Assembly (NCBI GenBank): GCA_965221205.1
Contig: OZ244870.1
Location: 3,658,001-3,722,000, forward strand
From: CBDFMG01 sp965221205 [NCBI: bacterium]
GTDB taxonomy: Bacteria > SM23-31
Length of the DNA: 64,000 bases
Reading direction: 5' to 3'
Shown: piece by piece, positions 1-9,150 of the stretch
Layout of the letters: the number at the start of each line of letters is the position of its first letter
How positions within the stretch are numbered: position 1 is the stretch's first letter
Program-made: the position numbers and the translations under genes
The notes under the pieces: generated by a model
What the model was told of the DNA's origin: nothing
Databases searched by the model: none
Seen by the model: the letters and a program-made list of their open reading frames with translations, nothing else

Positions 1-15
1 ATAGATATATACTCA

Positions 16-886
16 GTTGCGCCCGTGCGCGGGCGGTAGAAAGGGGTTGCCAGACTGGCCTTTTAGAAATTGTCCGTTGCGCCCGTGCGCGGGCGGTAGA
101 AAGAAACTATCCTGATTTCCACGCACATATTACACGTTGCGCCCGTGCGCGGGCGGTAGAAAGCAATATTGATTATCAAAATTTGTTTGCTCTTTGTTGC
201 GCCCGTGCGCGGGCGGTAGACGGGCGGTAGAAAGGAAAGCATATCCCGTCATGAAAGAAGCGGCAGGTTGCGCCCGTGCGCGGGCGGTAGAAAGAAGAAA
301 GGAGCAATAGAATTCAATAAAACAAGGTTGCGCCCGTGCGCGGGCGGTAGAAAGCGCGGCTTGGTGTCGAGCTTGGTGCTGATCCGGTTGCGCCCGTGCG
401 CGGGCGGCGGGCGGTAGAAAGATGAAGCGGGGGGGGGGTCGAATAACCCAAACTAGTTGCGCCCGTGCGCGGGCGGTAGAAAGGTGTGGATGGGGTTAAA
501 GAGACTAATAAGTTTGTTGCGCCCGTGCGCGGGCGGTAGACGGGCGGTAGAACGGGCGGTAGAAAGGTATGTTGTTCGGGGGAGTTGTTTTGGGCATCGT
601 TGCGCCCGTGCGCGGGCGGTAGAAAGAGTGAGATGGGGTTGTAGTATTTGGTTTTTGTGTTGCGCCCGTGCGCGGGCGGTAGAAAGTTGAGTACCACACT
701 CATTGCCTTCTGATCCCCGTTGCGCCCGTGCGCGGGCGGTAGAAAGTTGGTATATAGCTGAGAACAGGTAGTCGCCCAGTTGCGCCCGTGCGCGGGCGGT
801 AGCGGGCATCTATCATTCACTTACTTCATGTGCGCCTCGTTGCGCCCGTGCGCGGGCGGTAGCGGGCGGTAGCGGGCGGTAGAAAG
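16..886 (+). CRISPR. CRISPR array, left part (14 repeats, 13 spacers, open at left edge)
   Basis: A 28-bp repeat begins GTTGCGCCCG and ends GGTAGAAAG. Copies start at 16, 76, 136, 196, 267, 327, 387, 456, 516, 599, 659, 719, 779 and 839. Spacers are unique and 32 bp long, except the one at 422-455, which is 34 bp and holds a run of ten G. The core CGCCCG-TGCG-CGGGCG forms a stem-loop. Length and spacing fit type I-E or I-F; the TAGAAA near the 3' end recalls I-F repeats, but no cas gene lies in the window, so the type is open. The 15 bases before the first repeat look like the end of another spacer, so the array probably continues leftwards. Several repeats carry extra copies of CGGGCGGTAG (196-234, 387-421, 516-566, 839-886). 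Orientation is inferred from the repeat ends. Confidence 0.93.
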
Positions 887-891
887 TGAAG

Positions 892-908
892 CAACTGATC
901 GTCAGTTG
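892..908. repeat. Small perfect hairpin just inside the array interruption
   Basis: CAACTGA (892-898) and TCAGTTG (902-908) are perfect inverted repeats with a 3-nt loop, starting 6 nt after the last repeat of the left array part. Together with the hairpin at 2180-2202 it brackets the inserted segment. No function is established. Confidence 0.4.
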
Positions 909-1031
909 TGACAATCTGCTCAAAGGCACTCCCCACCTGAGTCCGGAAAACAGCGGTGGTGTGCATAGATTGAGAACATTGGCAGAATCAAAGTTGACAA
1001 ACTAACAAACCGACAAGGAAGGAGACACACT

Positions 1032-2150
1032 ATGAAACATTTTAAGCCAACATCGGGCGGTTTGGTGTATGGAAAACGCAGCACCCGTACAGAAGTTGAA
1101 GCGGTCGAACAGACTGCATGGACGGACACGTGGCATCCTATAACGCATCGCCAGTGCATAGCAAGCTTTGATACTGCCCTTGACACGCTTGGATTAAAAA
1201 AGCTCAAAGAAACATATTCAATGAGTAATGGCGGCGGTCAAGCATACGGCATGATTATCGTACAGGACGGAAACAACGGAGTCGATATTAAAAACACTCC
1301 ACTCAAAACGATAGTATGGCGTAACTCCGTTGACAAATCCGTTTCTTTTGGTATGACAAGCGCCACAACGATTTTCCAGTGTGAAAATCTCGCTTTGTTC
1401 TCTTCATTTAATGAGGTTTCGGCATTTCGTAAGCATACAAAGCGGCTTGACGGCAACACGCTAAATGAAATAGTCGCTAACAACGTGCGACACTTTACTG
1501 AGAAGGCAAGCCGAGACATAAACTATCATCGTAGCTTTGCGGATGTTCCGTTGAGTGATGATAGAGTGAGACGGTTGGCTTATGATGCTATCACACGGGG
1601 CGTTATAAGTCGTCGGAAGATCAGCGAGTTTAACCGTATATTGTTTTCGGCGAGTCGTGAGTACAACCCGTCTAATCTGTATGGGTTCCACGGGGCTTGT
1701 ACCCAAACCATGCGGGAGATGAGAATGACCGGCAGTTTTGTCGACAAGCAAAAGGAACTGAGCAAGATGGTTGTTGAAGCCAAATCCCAGCATGAAATAT
1801 ACGACAACGTGCGACACTTTACTGAGAAGGCAAGCCGAGACATAAACTATCATCGTAGCTTTGCGGATGTTCCGTTGAGTGATGATAAAGTGAGACGGTT
1901 GGCTTATGATGCTATCACACGGGGCGTTATAAGTCGTCGGAAGATCAGCGAGTTTAACCGTATATTGTTTTCGGCAAGTCGTGAGTACAACCCGTCTAAT
2001 CTGTATGGGTTCCACGGGGCTTGTACCCAAACCATGCGGGAGATGAGAATGACCGGCAGTTTTGTCGACAAGCAAAAGGAACTGAGCAAGATGGTTGTTG
2101 AAGCCAAATCCCAGCATGAAATATACGACAACGTGACGGTCGAGGTATGA
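1032..2150 (+). CDS. DUF932-like phage/plasmid protein inside the CRISPR array, with internal duplication
   Basis: The 372-residue product has a strong ribosome site (AAGGAAGGAG) about 8 nt before the ATG. Residues about 85-150 hold a run of the form WRNSVDKSVSFGM...CENLALF...RKHT, which resembles the DUF932 family of phage- and plasmid-borne proteins of unknown function. I assign it from remembered motif similarity, not a search. Residues about 151-258 and 259-366 are the same 108-residue block repeated, encoded by a 324-bp tandem duplication with two base differences. Without the second copy the protein would be about 264 residues, a more usual size for the family. CRISPR repeats lie on both sides, so the gene sits within the array. 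No partner gene or cas gene accompanies it. Confidence 0.55.
   Translation: MKHFKPTSGGLVYGKRSTRTEVEAVEQTAWTDTWHPITHRQCIASFDTALDTLGLKKLKETYSMSNGGGQAYGMIIVQDGNNGVDIKNTPLKTIVWRNSVDKSVSFGMTSATTIFQCENLALFSSFNEVSAFRKHTKRLDGNTLNEIVANNVRHFTEKASRDINYHRSFADVPLSDDRVRRLAYDAITRGVISRRKISEFNRILFSASREYNPSNLYGFHGACTQTMREMRMTGSFVDKQKELSKMVVEAKSQHEIYDNVRHFTEKASRDINYHRSFADVPLSDDKVRRLAYDAITRGVISRRKISEFNRILFSASREYNPSNLYGFHGACTQTMREMRMTGSFVDKQKELSKMVVEAKSQHEIYDNVTVEV
1481..2128 (+). repeat. 324-bp in-frame tandem duplication
   Basis: Two copies, 1481-1804 and 1805-2128, differ at only two positions that I can see (AGA/AAA giving R/K, and a silent GCG/GCA). The junctions share ACAACGTG, which suggests slippage or unequal exchange at short homology. 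The unit is 108 codons, so the reading frame is kept. Confidence 0.92.
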
Positions 2151-2179
2151 ACTCACGCAGCATTTTAGAAACCTACAGC

Positions 2180-2202
2180 GTGCCGTACTCGGAGTACGGC
2201 AC
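2180..2202. repeat. Perfect 11-bp palindrome between the DUF932-like gene and the right array part
   Basis: GTGCCGTACTC (2180-2190), one G, then GAGTACGGCAC (2192-2202). It lies 29 nt after the stop codon and 7 nt before the next CRISPR repeat. There is no T-run, so it is not a typical intrinsic terminator. It may be a recombination or replication end, or a transcript 3' hairpin. Confidence 0.6.
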
Positions 2203-2209
2203 GTACGGT

Positions 2210-2424
2210 GTTGCGCCCGTGCGCGGGCGGTAGGCGGCAGGTTCTGATTCGGTTTCAACAGCATCATTCGTTGCGCCCGTGCGCGGGCGGTAGGCGGCAG
2301 TAATGACGATATGACTGGATCACGTTTCTGTTGCGCCCGTGCGCGGGCGGTAGGCGGTTGTTGTGAAAGCTATGAAAAATCCGTATGTTGTTGCGCCCGT
2401 GCGCGGGCGGTAGGCGGTAGAAAG
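2210..2424 (+). CRISPR. CRISPR array, right part (4 repeats, 3 spacers)
   Basis: Repeats start at 2210, 2270, 2330 and 2390, with exact 60-bp periodicity and 32-bp spacers. The first 24 bases match the left array, but the 3' end reads GGTAGGCGG instead of GGTAGAAAG. The last repeat continues as GCGGTAGAAAG, so the original ending is still present after a slippage-like duplication of GCGGTAG. I take this as the leader-distal end, because terminal repeats are usually the degenerate ones. No leader or cas genes follow; the oad operon comes next. Confidence 0.92.
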
Positions 2425-2551
2425 TAATTGGAGAATGATTCGCGGAACATGCGGAACAATTCAGCACAATCCGTCCCATGATCACTCAAGCAAAAGGTGC
2501 GGTAAAGCGGTAAATCGGTACGCAGCTTACTATCTATAAGTGAGTCAAATA

Positions 2552-3679
2552 TCAACCTAAGAACGAGAGAAAAACACCTGCCGCAACTGCGGAACCGATC
2601 ACCCCGGCAACATTCGGTCCCATCGCAGAATAAAGTGGATTAACCTTTCCGTTTGTTTCGTCACTGACAAACTTTTGCACAACTCGTGCTGCCATCGGAA
2701 CCGCCGATACACCGGCAGCACCGATACAGGGATTTATCTTGATCTTTTCCGGCAGGAACAGATTGAGAATTTTGCCAAATATGATACCGCCTGCAGTGCT
2801 GAATGAAAAAGCTATAGCTCCCAATAAGAGAATCTTAATCGTAGCCCAGTTCAGAAAATGTTCACTATCCATCGTTGCACCGACAGCAAGTCCAAGCATT
2901 ATGGTAACAATATCGATCATTGGTCCCCCAGCAGTTTTACTCAACCGGGTTACCACACCGCTCTCTCTCATCAGGTTACCGAACATAAGCATTCCGATCA
3001 ATGGTGCACTTGACGGTATAAACAGCATAGTGACAATACCGGTAACAATCGGAAAAAGGATGACCGTACGCTGGGATACCGGTTTAAACTGGGGCATGTC
3101 AATAGCACGTTCTTTCTTTGTCGTTAGTAATCGTAAAATCGGTGGTTGAATGATGGGCACAAGCGACATGTAGCTGTACGCTGCAACTGCGACAGCCCCA
3201 AGCAGATGGGGTGCAAGACGCGCAGTCAGGAATATCGATGTTGGACCGTCCGCTCCGCCTATGATACCGATGCTCGCTGCTTCCCGTGGAGTAAATCCCA
3301 ATAAATAGTATGCGCCGAGAGCAGCAACAAAGATTCCGAGCTGTGCCGAAGCCCCAAGAATAAAAGTAATTGGCCTGCCAAGCAGGGGTTTGAAATCAGT
3401 TAATACTCCCACACCAAGAAAAATCATGGGCGGGAGAAATTCTGTTTTTATTCCATTTCGGTAGATAAAATTAAGCAGTCCTGTGCCATATGATCCCATA
3501 TCGGCTAAAGGGAGATTGGCAAGGATAGCGCCGAAACCGATCGGAATCAGAAGAAGCGGTTCATACTCCTTTTTTATCGCCAGATATATCAATGTCCCGG
3601 CAACAGTAAACATTATAAGGTTAGATAATGTAATGTTCCAGAGGCCAGACTGCCTGAGCAGTTGCAGAGTAACTTCCAT
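2552..3679 (-). CDS. oadB: Sodium-pumping decarboxylase beta subunit
   Basis: The 375-residue, very hydrophobic product is of the OadB/GcdB/MmdB type. This integral membrane subunit couples decarboxylation of carboxybiotin to sodium export. The signature GGADGPTSIF at about 141-150 contains the aspartate and surrounding residues that bind sodium in the family, and the C-terminal GAAGVSAVPMAARVVQ segment is also typical. The length is normal. The ATG at 3679 follows AAAGG and lies 3 nt after the oadA stop, so translation is coupled. Gene order gamma-alpha-beta is the standard operon order. The substrate (oxaloacetate, or another beta-keto acid or acyl-CoA) follows from the alpha subunit, which is carboxyltransferase-like, so oxaloacetate is most likely. 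Confidence 0.95.
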   Translation of the reverse strand: MEVTLQLLRQSGLWNITLSNLIMFTVAGTLIYLAIKKEYEPLLLIPIGFGAILANLPLADMGSYGTGLLNFIYRNGIKTEFLPPMIFLGVGVLTDFKPLLGRPITFILGASAQLGIFVAALGAYYLLGFTPREAASIGIIGGADGPTSIFLTARLAPHLLGAVAVAAYSYMSLVPIIQPPILRLLTTKKERAIDMPQFKPVSQRTVILFPIVTGIVTMLFIPSSAPLIGMLMFGNLMRESGVVTRLSKTAGGPMIDIVTIMLGLAVGATMDSEHFLNWATIKILLLGAIAFSFSTAGGIIFGKILNLFLPEKIKINPCIGAAGVSAVPMAARVVQKFVSDETNGKVNPLYSAMGPNVAGVIGSAVAAGVFLSFLG

Positions 3680-3682
3680 CCT

Positions 3683-5536
3683 TTATCCTGCCTTCGGGGT
3701 TATCGTCATAATAGGATTACTTTTCTCAACTTCATTGCCGACTGATGTATGTACCGCTTGAACAGTGCCGTCGAGAGGGCTCCGAATGTCGTGTTTTGCT
3801 TTAAGTGCTTCAACTGCTGCAACAACATCACCCTCTTTGACCGCACCACCTACTTTGACATTGATTTCCATAACTGGAACACTTCCGTCAAAGGGCGAAA
3901 AGACCGGTGTTCCGTATACTGGAGCCTGAGCCGGCTGTGGAACTGCTGCAGGTGCAGCAGGAACCGCGGCGTCACTGCCAGAATTCGAAGGAGCTAATGT
4001 AACCGTAAAAGTCCGGACAACACCCGCTTCTTCGACCGTACATGTTGTGGTGACCGGTCCACTGATTGCCTGTGACACCGTCGGGGCCGCTGGTTTCGAT
4101 TCTTCTTTTTTCTTCAATGGAAGATCAATTTTTGGATTTCCAGAGAGTAGACGGATACCTTCATTGAGTTCCATGTTCTTGCCTGGAACCATAGAGCTTA
4201 CCACCAGAAAAACTGATTTTTCATCGGCAGGTAATTTCCGCTTTTCCAACTCTTCACGTGCAACAGGTATATTATTTTCAGCTGCTTCTAGAGGATCGCC
4301 GTCAAATGGATCGAGCTTCAACTGTTCAGAAGCAATCTTTACGATTTCAGGATCTGGTGGAAGTGGTGTTTTTCCGAAATACCCAAGCACCGACTTGCCA
4401 TAACCCTGATCAATTTTCTTCCACGGTCCAAGGAGTACATTGTTAAACGCCTGGAGCCAATACTGCTGGCTGCCCGGTGTCACGCTTGTCCATGAACCGC
4501 CTTTCTCTACGACAGCCGGGAATTCAGTAAGAACATCGCTGTATTTACTTAAAATACCGGCTTTGACCATCATGTGAACATTCGGGCCGATAGCACCGCC
4601 GGGCATCGGAAATCCGACGACACGGGGATCGGCAGCCAATACGACCGGATTAAAATCGTAATCTTTCATACTGTCAATCAGGACCGACTCAACTTCATTC
4701 AATTTTTCGGCATCAATATCGAGAGAATAGCCGGTGCCTTTCAATGCGTGCGCAACCGATTTTATATCAGGCTGAGATGTTCCACTCGACATCGGTCGGA
4801 TCGACAGATCGATTCCATCTGCACCCCCCTCGACAGCAGCCATATTGCATGCAACACCCATACTTGCTGTATCGTGCGTATGGAACCACAACGGCATCTC
4901 AGGCGGCATCATTTTTTTTATGCCTTTGGCAGTTTCATAGACCGTTTTCGGATCTGTTGTTCCGCTGGCATCCTTCATACAGATCGAATCGATGTTGACA
5001 TCACTGTCGAGAAGCTGACGTGCAACATCGATATAGAATGCAGACGTGTGTGCTTTGTCCGATTTAAACGGGAGCCCCATAAGAGCAACACACGCCTGAT
5101 GATGCATACCCGATTCTACAATTGGCTTACCGGTATTGATCAGGTTTCTTACATCATTCATGAAATCGAAATTCCGATCCCAGGTTGTCCCGTATTTGTG
5201 CATCAGTTTCGCCTGTAATGTCAGTGATTCAATATTCTGATTTGTGAGCGTGACACCACTAACGGAGCGGGTTAATATTTGAAGAATAACATCCGGCCCA
5301 ACTGTCTCTCGCATTGTTTTCATACATTCAAACGGGTCTTCACCAACATAAAATAAAGGCGCCTGAAAACGTGCACCACCGCCGAATTCCATATGCCGGA
5401 CACCGGCATGCGCTGCTGCCTCCATTGCTGGTAAAATATCCTTTACTCGTACTTTTCCCCCAAAGAGACTTTGCAAGCCATCCCGAAACGTCATCAACTG
5501 GACACGAATCGTCTTCGGATTCTTTGCATAAATCAT
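3683..5536 (-). CDS. oadA: Oxaloacetate decarboxylase alpha subunit (carboxyltransferase plus biotinyl domain)
   Basis: The 617-residue product has an HMGL-like carboxyltransferase barrel (about 1-270), a conserved PYC/OADA domain (about 270-470), a Pro/Ala-rich linker (about 510-540) and a C-terminal biotinyl domain. The carboxyltransferase keeps the metal site (RDGLQS near residue 18, HTHDT near 209) and the lysine in CMKDASG. It transfers carboxyl from oxaloacetate to biotin for OadB to release while pumping sodium. Oddly, the biotin-attachment loop reads EALKAKHD instead of the usual EAMKM: the acceptor lysine is present but both flanking methionines are replaced. The start overlaps the oadG stop (ATGA) and follows GAGGAG. 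Pyruvate carboxylase subunit B is the alternative, but oadB and oadG next door argue for the sodium pump. Confidence 0.93.
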   Translation of the reverse strand: MIYAKNPKTIRVQLMTFRDGLQSLFGGKVRVKDILPAMEAAAHAGVRHMEFGGGARFQAPLFYVGEDPFECMKTMRETVGPDVILQILTRSVSGVTLTNQNIESLTLQAKLMHKYGTTWDRNFDFMNDVRNLINTGKPIVESGMHHQACVALMGLPFKSDKAHTSAFYIDVARQLLDSDVNIDSICMKDASGTTDPKTVYETAKGIKKMMPPEMPLWFHTHDTASMGVACNMAAVEGGADGIDLSIRPMSSGTSQPDIKSVAHALKGTGYSLDIDAEKLNEVESVLIDSMKDYDFNPVVLAADPRVVGFPMPGGAIGPNVHMMVKAGILSKYSDVLTEFPAVVEKGGSWTSVTPGSQQYWLQAFNNVLLGPWKKIDQGYGKSVLGYFGKTPLPPDPEIVKIASEQLKLDPFDGDPLEAAENNIPVAREELEKRKLPADEKSVFLVVSSMVPGKNMELNEGIRLLSGNPKIDLPLKKKEESKPAAPTVSQAISGPVTTTCTVEEAGVVRTFTVTLAPSNSGSDAAVPAAPAAVPQPAQAPVYGTPVFSPFDGSVPVMEINVKVGGAVKEGDVVAAVEALKAKHDIRSPLDGTVQAVHTSVGNEVEKSNPIMTITPKAG

Positions 5537-5766
5537 ATCTTCTCCTCAATTTTTGCAACCCGGGCTCCGGGAAATCCAGATGCTGCCGCGCTCGTAATGG
5601 CAGCGACAATCATTTGGTCAGCAGGACCGGATGAACTATCAGAGGAGCTGTCCACAGTTGGAAAGGCAGCCGTAAGAATTCTCATTACTCCTGCAAGGAA
5701 GCTCAATAAAAAAAATACACCGGTAAATGCCGATGCACAAATTGACAGTAGCCCGAGGTCATCCAT
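5533..5766 (-). CDS. oadG: Oxaloacetate decarboxylase gamma subunit
   Basis: This 77-residue small membrane protein has one N-terminal transmembrane helix (about residues 8-32), a serine-rich linker, then a short cytosolic tail with DQMIVAAITSAA and an ending in RVAKIEEKI, as is common in OadG. The subunit anchors and assembles the alpha-beta complex. It is the first gene of the minus-strand oad operon and its TGA overlaps the oadA ATG. Sequence similarity in this family is low, so the call rests on length, topology and position. Confidence 0.8.
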   Translation of the reverse strand: MDDLGLLSICASAFTGVFFLLSFLAGVMRILTAAFPTVDSSSDSSSGPADQMIVAAITSAAASGFPGARVAKIEEKI

Positions 5767-6214
5767 AATACAAATCTCAAATTTATTTTAAAACGAATTT
5801 TCTTTCTTGACGAGATTAGGTAACGCTGACATTTACTATCTATTTGATGAGCAGTATTATGTCGACATCCTAATACATAATTTGCGCAGGTCTTGACTGA
5901 TAAAATATGTTCTGTGGATTATAATTGCCGAAAAAAGGAAGACGTAAAATCGGCCTCATCCAATGCAAAATACTAAGAAGAAAGATACAATTTTTTTGTT
6001 CGGTTATCAAGGGGTAATTGAGACTGTTGCTATTAATCGGTATATTTTGTGTCTTGTTTAACAGTACGGTACTACTGTGAATATTCTCTAAAAATGATGA
6101 TTAATGCTTGCGAGTTGCGGCTTTATGTCATACATTAAGTGTTTTCCTGATATCGTCTTAATCGGATATTACAGGATGTGAACGTGATGTAATTTTAATA
6201 GTAAAGTATACTTT
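5767..6214. other. Divergent intergenic region between oadG and uvrA
   Basis: It is AT-rich and must hold the promoters of both flanking transcripts. I see no tRNA, repeat or clear LexA box. A TTGACT (5892) and a TATAAT (5919) occur but are 21 nt apart, too far for a normal sigma-70 promoter. Confidence 0.6.
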
Positions 6215-9127
6215 ATGAAAAATGAATTTATAACAATTAAGGGGGCACGGGAGCATAATTTGCAGGATATTTCCCTGTCACTCCCCCGAAATAAATTGAT
6301 TGTTGTTACCGGAATATCAGGTTCAGGAAAATCGTCTCTGGCTTTCGACACTATCTATGCTGAAGGTCAGCGCCGGTATGTTGAATCTCTTTCGGCCTAT
6401 GCACGGCAGTTTCTCGGTTTGATGGAAAAGCCGGATGTCGATTACATAGAGGGACTTTCTCCGGCTATCTCAATTGAACAGCGGTCATCAAGTAAGAATC
6501 CCCGTTCGACCGTAGCGACTGTTACTGAAATTTACGACTATTTCCGGCTCCTCTTTTCGCGGATTGGCACACCCTATTGCTATAAATGCAGCAGAGAAAT
6601 CCAGCGGCAAACAGTTCAACAGGTGGTTGATACTATCCTGACACAGCCGGAAGGAACGAAGATACAGATTCTTGCGCCGTTGGTACGCGGCCGAAAAGGT
6701 GAATACAAAGGACTCTTTAAGCAGATTATCAATGAAGGATATATCAGAGTCCGGGTCGACGGTGTCATTGTCGAAGCACATTCCGAAATCAAGCTGGAAA
6801 AAAATAAGAAACACACCATAGATGTTGTTGTCGATAGACTGGTAATCAGGAAGAATCAAGATAAGAGGCTTGCCGACTCACTCGAAACAGCTTTCGGTCT
6901 TGGAAGCGGGATTGTGCAGATTGCAATTATCGACGGCGAGGAACTGCTGTTCAGCGAACAATTTGCTTGTGTTCATTGCGGAATCAGCTATGAAGAGCTT
7001 GCACCAAGAATGTTTTCATTCAATAGTCCTTACGGCGCATGCGTTACATGCAGCGGCCTCGGTACAAAAATGGAGATCGATCCGAGTCTGATCATCCGTG
7101 ATCAGAATAAATCTGTTATGGAAGGCGCAATCGAGGCCTGGGGAGATATTCAGGGAAGCAAATGGTACCGGACTATGCTCAAGTCGATTGCGCAGCATTA
7201 TAAAATTTCTTTATTTACGCCGTATAGGAAATTGTCCGATGAAGTGAAAAAAGTTATTTTATACGGATCAGGAATAGAAGAGTTTACCTACAAATATAAC
7301 CACTCGAACGGTAAGGGCCATGGAGAGTGGACGGGAAAATTCGAAGGTGTTATTCCCAATCTGAACCGGCGATACAAACAGACAAACTCACAATACATCA
7401 GGACGTTTATTGAAAATTTTATGAATACTATCCCATGTCCCGATTGTGAGGGGGCACGACTGAAAAAGGAGCCGCTCGCAGTTAAAGTAGGCGGCAAAAA
7501 CATTCACGACATAACAAGCATATCGGTGAAAGATACAATTGACTTTTTTGATAAACTCAAATTATCCGCACAAGATAAGGAAATTGCTCATCAGATATTG
7601 AAAGAAATATCAGAACGACTTGCATTTTTGAACAATGTCGGCCTCGAGTACCTGACGCTGAATAGATCTGCAGGAACGCTGTCCGGCGGAGAGGTACAGC
7701 GTATCCGTCTCGCAACGCAGATCGGATCACAGCTTGTCGGTGTTTTGTATATCCTCGACGAACCGAGTATCGGTCTGCATCAGCGTGACAACAGGCGCCT
7801 TATCGATACGCTGGTGAAACTCCGCGATCTTGGAAATACCGTTATCATTATTGAACATGACAGAGATACAATTCTTGAAGCCGATTATGTGATTGACCTC
7901 GGCCCCGGTGCCGGGATCAACGGCGGTTACGTAATCGCAGAGGGATCACCCGAAAAAATCATGCAGAATAAAAAATCGCTGACGGGAAAATACCTGTCGA
8001 AAAAATTACATATTTCCATACCAGAGCTGAGGAGAAAGCCGAACAAAAAAGCGTTAAAACTATTTGGTGCCCAAGGGAATAATCTCAAAAACATTAATGT
8101 CACTTTTCCTCTCGGAACATTTATCTGTGTAACCGGCGTTTCGGGCTCCGGTAAAAGTACCCTTATCAATGAAACACTTTATCCTGCTCTCGCGAAAAAG
8201 TTTTATCACAGTAAAAAGCAACCGCTCACTTTTGACCGGATCGAGGGACTTGAAAATGTTGACAAAGTTATAGACATCGACCAGTCTCCCATAGGCAGGA
8301 CACCACGCTCTAATCCGGCAACCTATACCGGACTCTTTACCCATATCAGGACGCTCTACTCGCAGCTGCCTGAATCAAAATTACGGGGGTATCAGCCGGG
8401 ACGGTTCAGTTTCAATGTCAAAGGTGGCCGATGTGAAGCGTGTCAAGGTGATGGTATTATTAAAATCGAAATGCATTTTCTGCCCGATGTCTATGTTCCC
8501 TGTGAAGTTTGCAAGGGAAAACGGTATAACCGTGAAACGCTTGAAATCCACTACAAAGGGAAGACAATTGCAAACGTACTTGATATGGCCGTCAATGAAG
8601 CGCTTGATTTTCTGGGGAATATCCCGCCGATCAGGAGAAAACTCGAAACACTCAGCGATGTCGGCTTGGGATATATCCATCTGGGACAACGGGCAACAAC
8701 CTTATCAGGCGGGGAGGCTCAGCGGGTAAAACTTTCGACCGAGTTGTCTAAAATAGGGACAGGCAATACCATTTATATTCTCGATGAACCGACAACAGGT
8801 CTCCATTTTGAGGACATCAAGCAGCTCCTGACAGTACTGAGCAGGCTTGTGGAAAAAGGGAATACCGCTATTGTGATTGAACATAATATGGATGTGATTA
8901 AAACCGCAGATTATATTATCGATCTCGGCCCGGAAGGCGGCGACAATGGGGGACAGATTGTTGCATCCGGTATACCGGAGTCAATCGCGGACATTCGGCA
9001 GTCGTATACAGGGCAATATCTCAAAAAAGAACTGGAGAATGTTCTTGCCAACACTACACCCACTCATCCGCGGACTGATTTTCTCGCAGTCGCAGAACCC
9101 CCTGATCAAGAAATCCTCGTGATGTAG
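6215..9127 (+). CDS. uvrA: Excinuclease ABC subunit A
   Basis: The 970-residue DNA-damage recognition ATPase of nucleotide excision repair acts as a dimer that loads UvrB. The N-terminal Walker A is GISGSGKS with the UvrA-specific [16 protein letters not shown] after it. The two zinc-binding modules are visible (CYKC and CVHC...CVTC near residues 120-280; CEACQGDG and [10 protein letters not shown] near 740-760). The two ABC signatures are [12 protein letters not shown] (about 490) and [11 protein letters not shown] (about 830), and the second Walker A is GVSGSGKST (about 643). Length is normal and the gene looks intact. The ATG has no strong Shine-Dalgarno sequence. It stands alone and converges with the fliG-like gene. 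Confidence 0.98.
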   Translation: MKNEFITIKGAREHNLQDISLSLPRNKLIVVTGISGSGKSSLAFDTIYAEGQRRYVESLSAYARQFLGLMEKPDVDYIEGLSPAISIEQRSSSKNPRSTVATVTEIYDYFRLLFSRIGTPYCYKCSREIQRQTVQQVVDTILTQPEGTKIQILAPLVRGRKGEYKGLFKQIINEGYIRVRVDGVIVEAHSEIKLEKNKKHTIDVVVDRLVIRKNQDKRLADSLETAFGLGSGIVQIAIIDGEELLFSEQFACVHCGISYEELAPRMFSFNSPYGACVTCSGLGTKMEIDPSLIIRDQNKSVMEGAIEAWGDIQGSKWYRTMLKSIAQHYKISLFTPYRKLSDEVKKVILYGSGIEEFTYKYNHSNGKGHGEWTGKFEGVIPNLNRRYKQTNSQYIRTFIENFMNTIPCPDCEGARLKKEPLAVKVGGKNIHDITSISVKDTIDFFDKLKLSAQDKEIAHQILKEISERLAFLNNVGLEYLTLNRSAGTLSGGEVQRIRLATQIGSQLVGVLYILDEPSIGLHQRDNRRLIDTLVKLRDLGNTVIIIEHDRDTILEADYVIDLGPGAGINGGYVIAEGSPEKIMQNKKSLTGKYLSKKLHISIPELRRKPNKKALKLFGAQGNNLKNINVTFPLGTFICVTGVSGSGKSTLINETLYPALAKKFYHSKKQPLTFDRIEGLENVDKVIDIDQSPIGRTPRSNPATYTGLFTHIRTLYSQLPESKLRGYQPGRFSFNVKGGRCEACQGDGIIKIEMHFLPDVYVPCEVCKGKRYNRETLEIHYKGKTIANVLDMAVNEALDFLGNIPPIRRKLETLSDVGLGYIHLGQRATTLSGGEAQRVKLSTELSKIGTGNTIYILDEPTTGLHFEDIKQLLTVLSRLVEKGNTAIVIEHNMDVIKTADYIIDLGPEGGDNGGQIVASGIPESIADIRQSYTGQYLKKELENVLANTTPTHPRTDFLAVAEPPDQEILVM

Positions 9128-9150
9128 CAACAATATCAGCACGAGTACGC

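Noticed and set aside
314-820. Long minus-strand open frames with repeated PPAHGRN
   Set aside because: They are translations of CRISPR repeats and spacers. The repeat has no stop in these frames, so openness is an artefact.
44-838. Self-targeting spacers matching this window
   Set aside because: By eye, none of the 13 left-array spacers matches other sequence in the window. A proper alignment against phage and plasmid databases would be needed.
5892-5924. Sigma-70 promoter TTGACT...TATAAT before uvrA
   Set aside because: The spacing is 21 nt, outside the usual 16-19 range, and the position is about 290 nt from uvrA.
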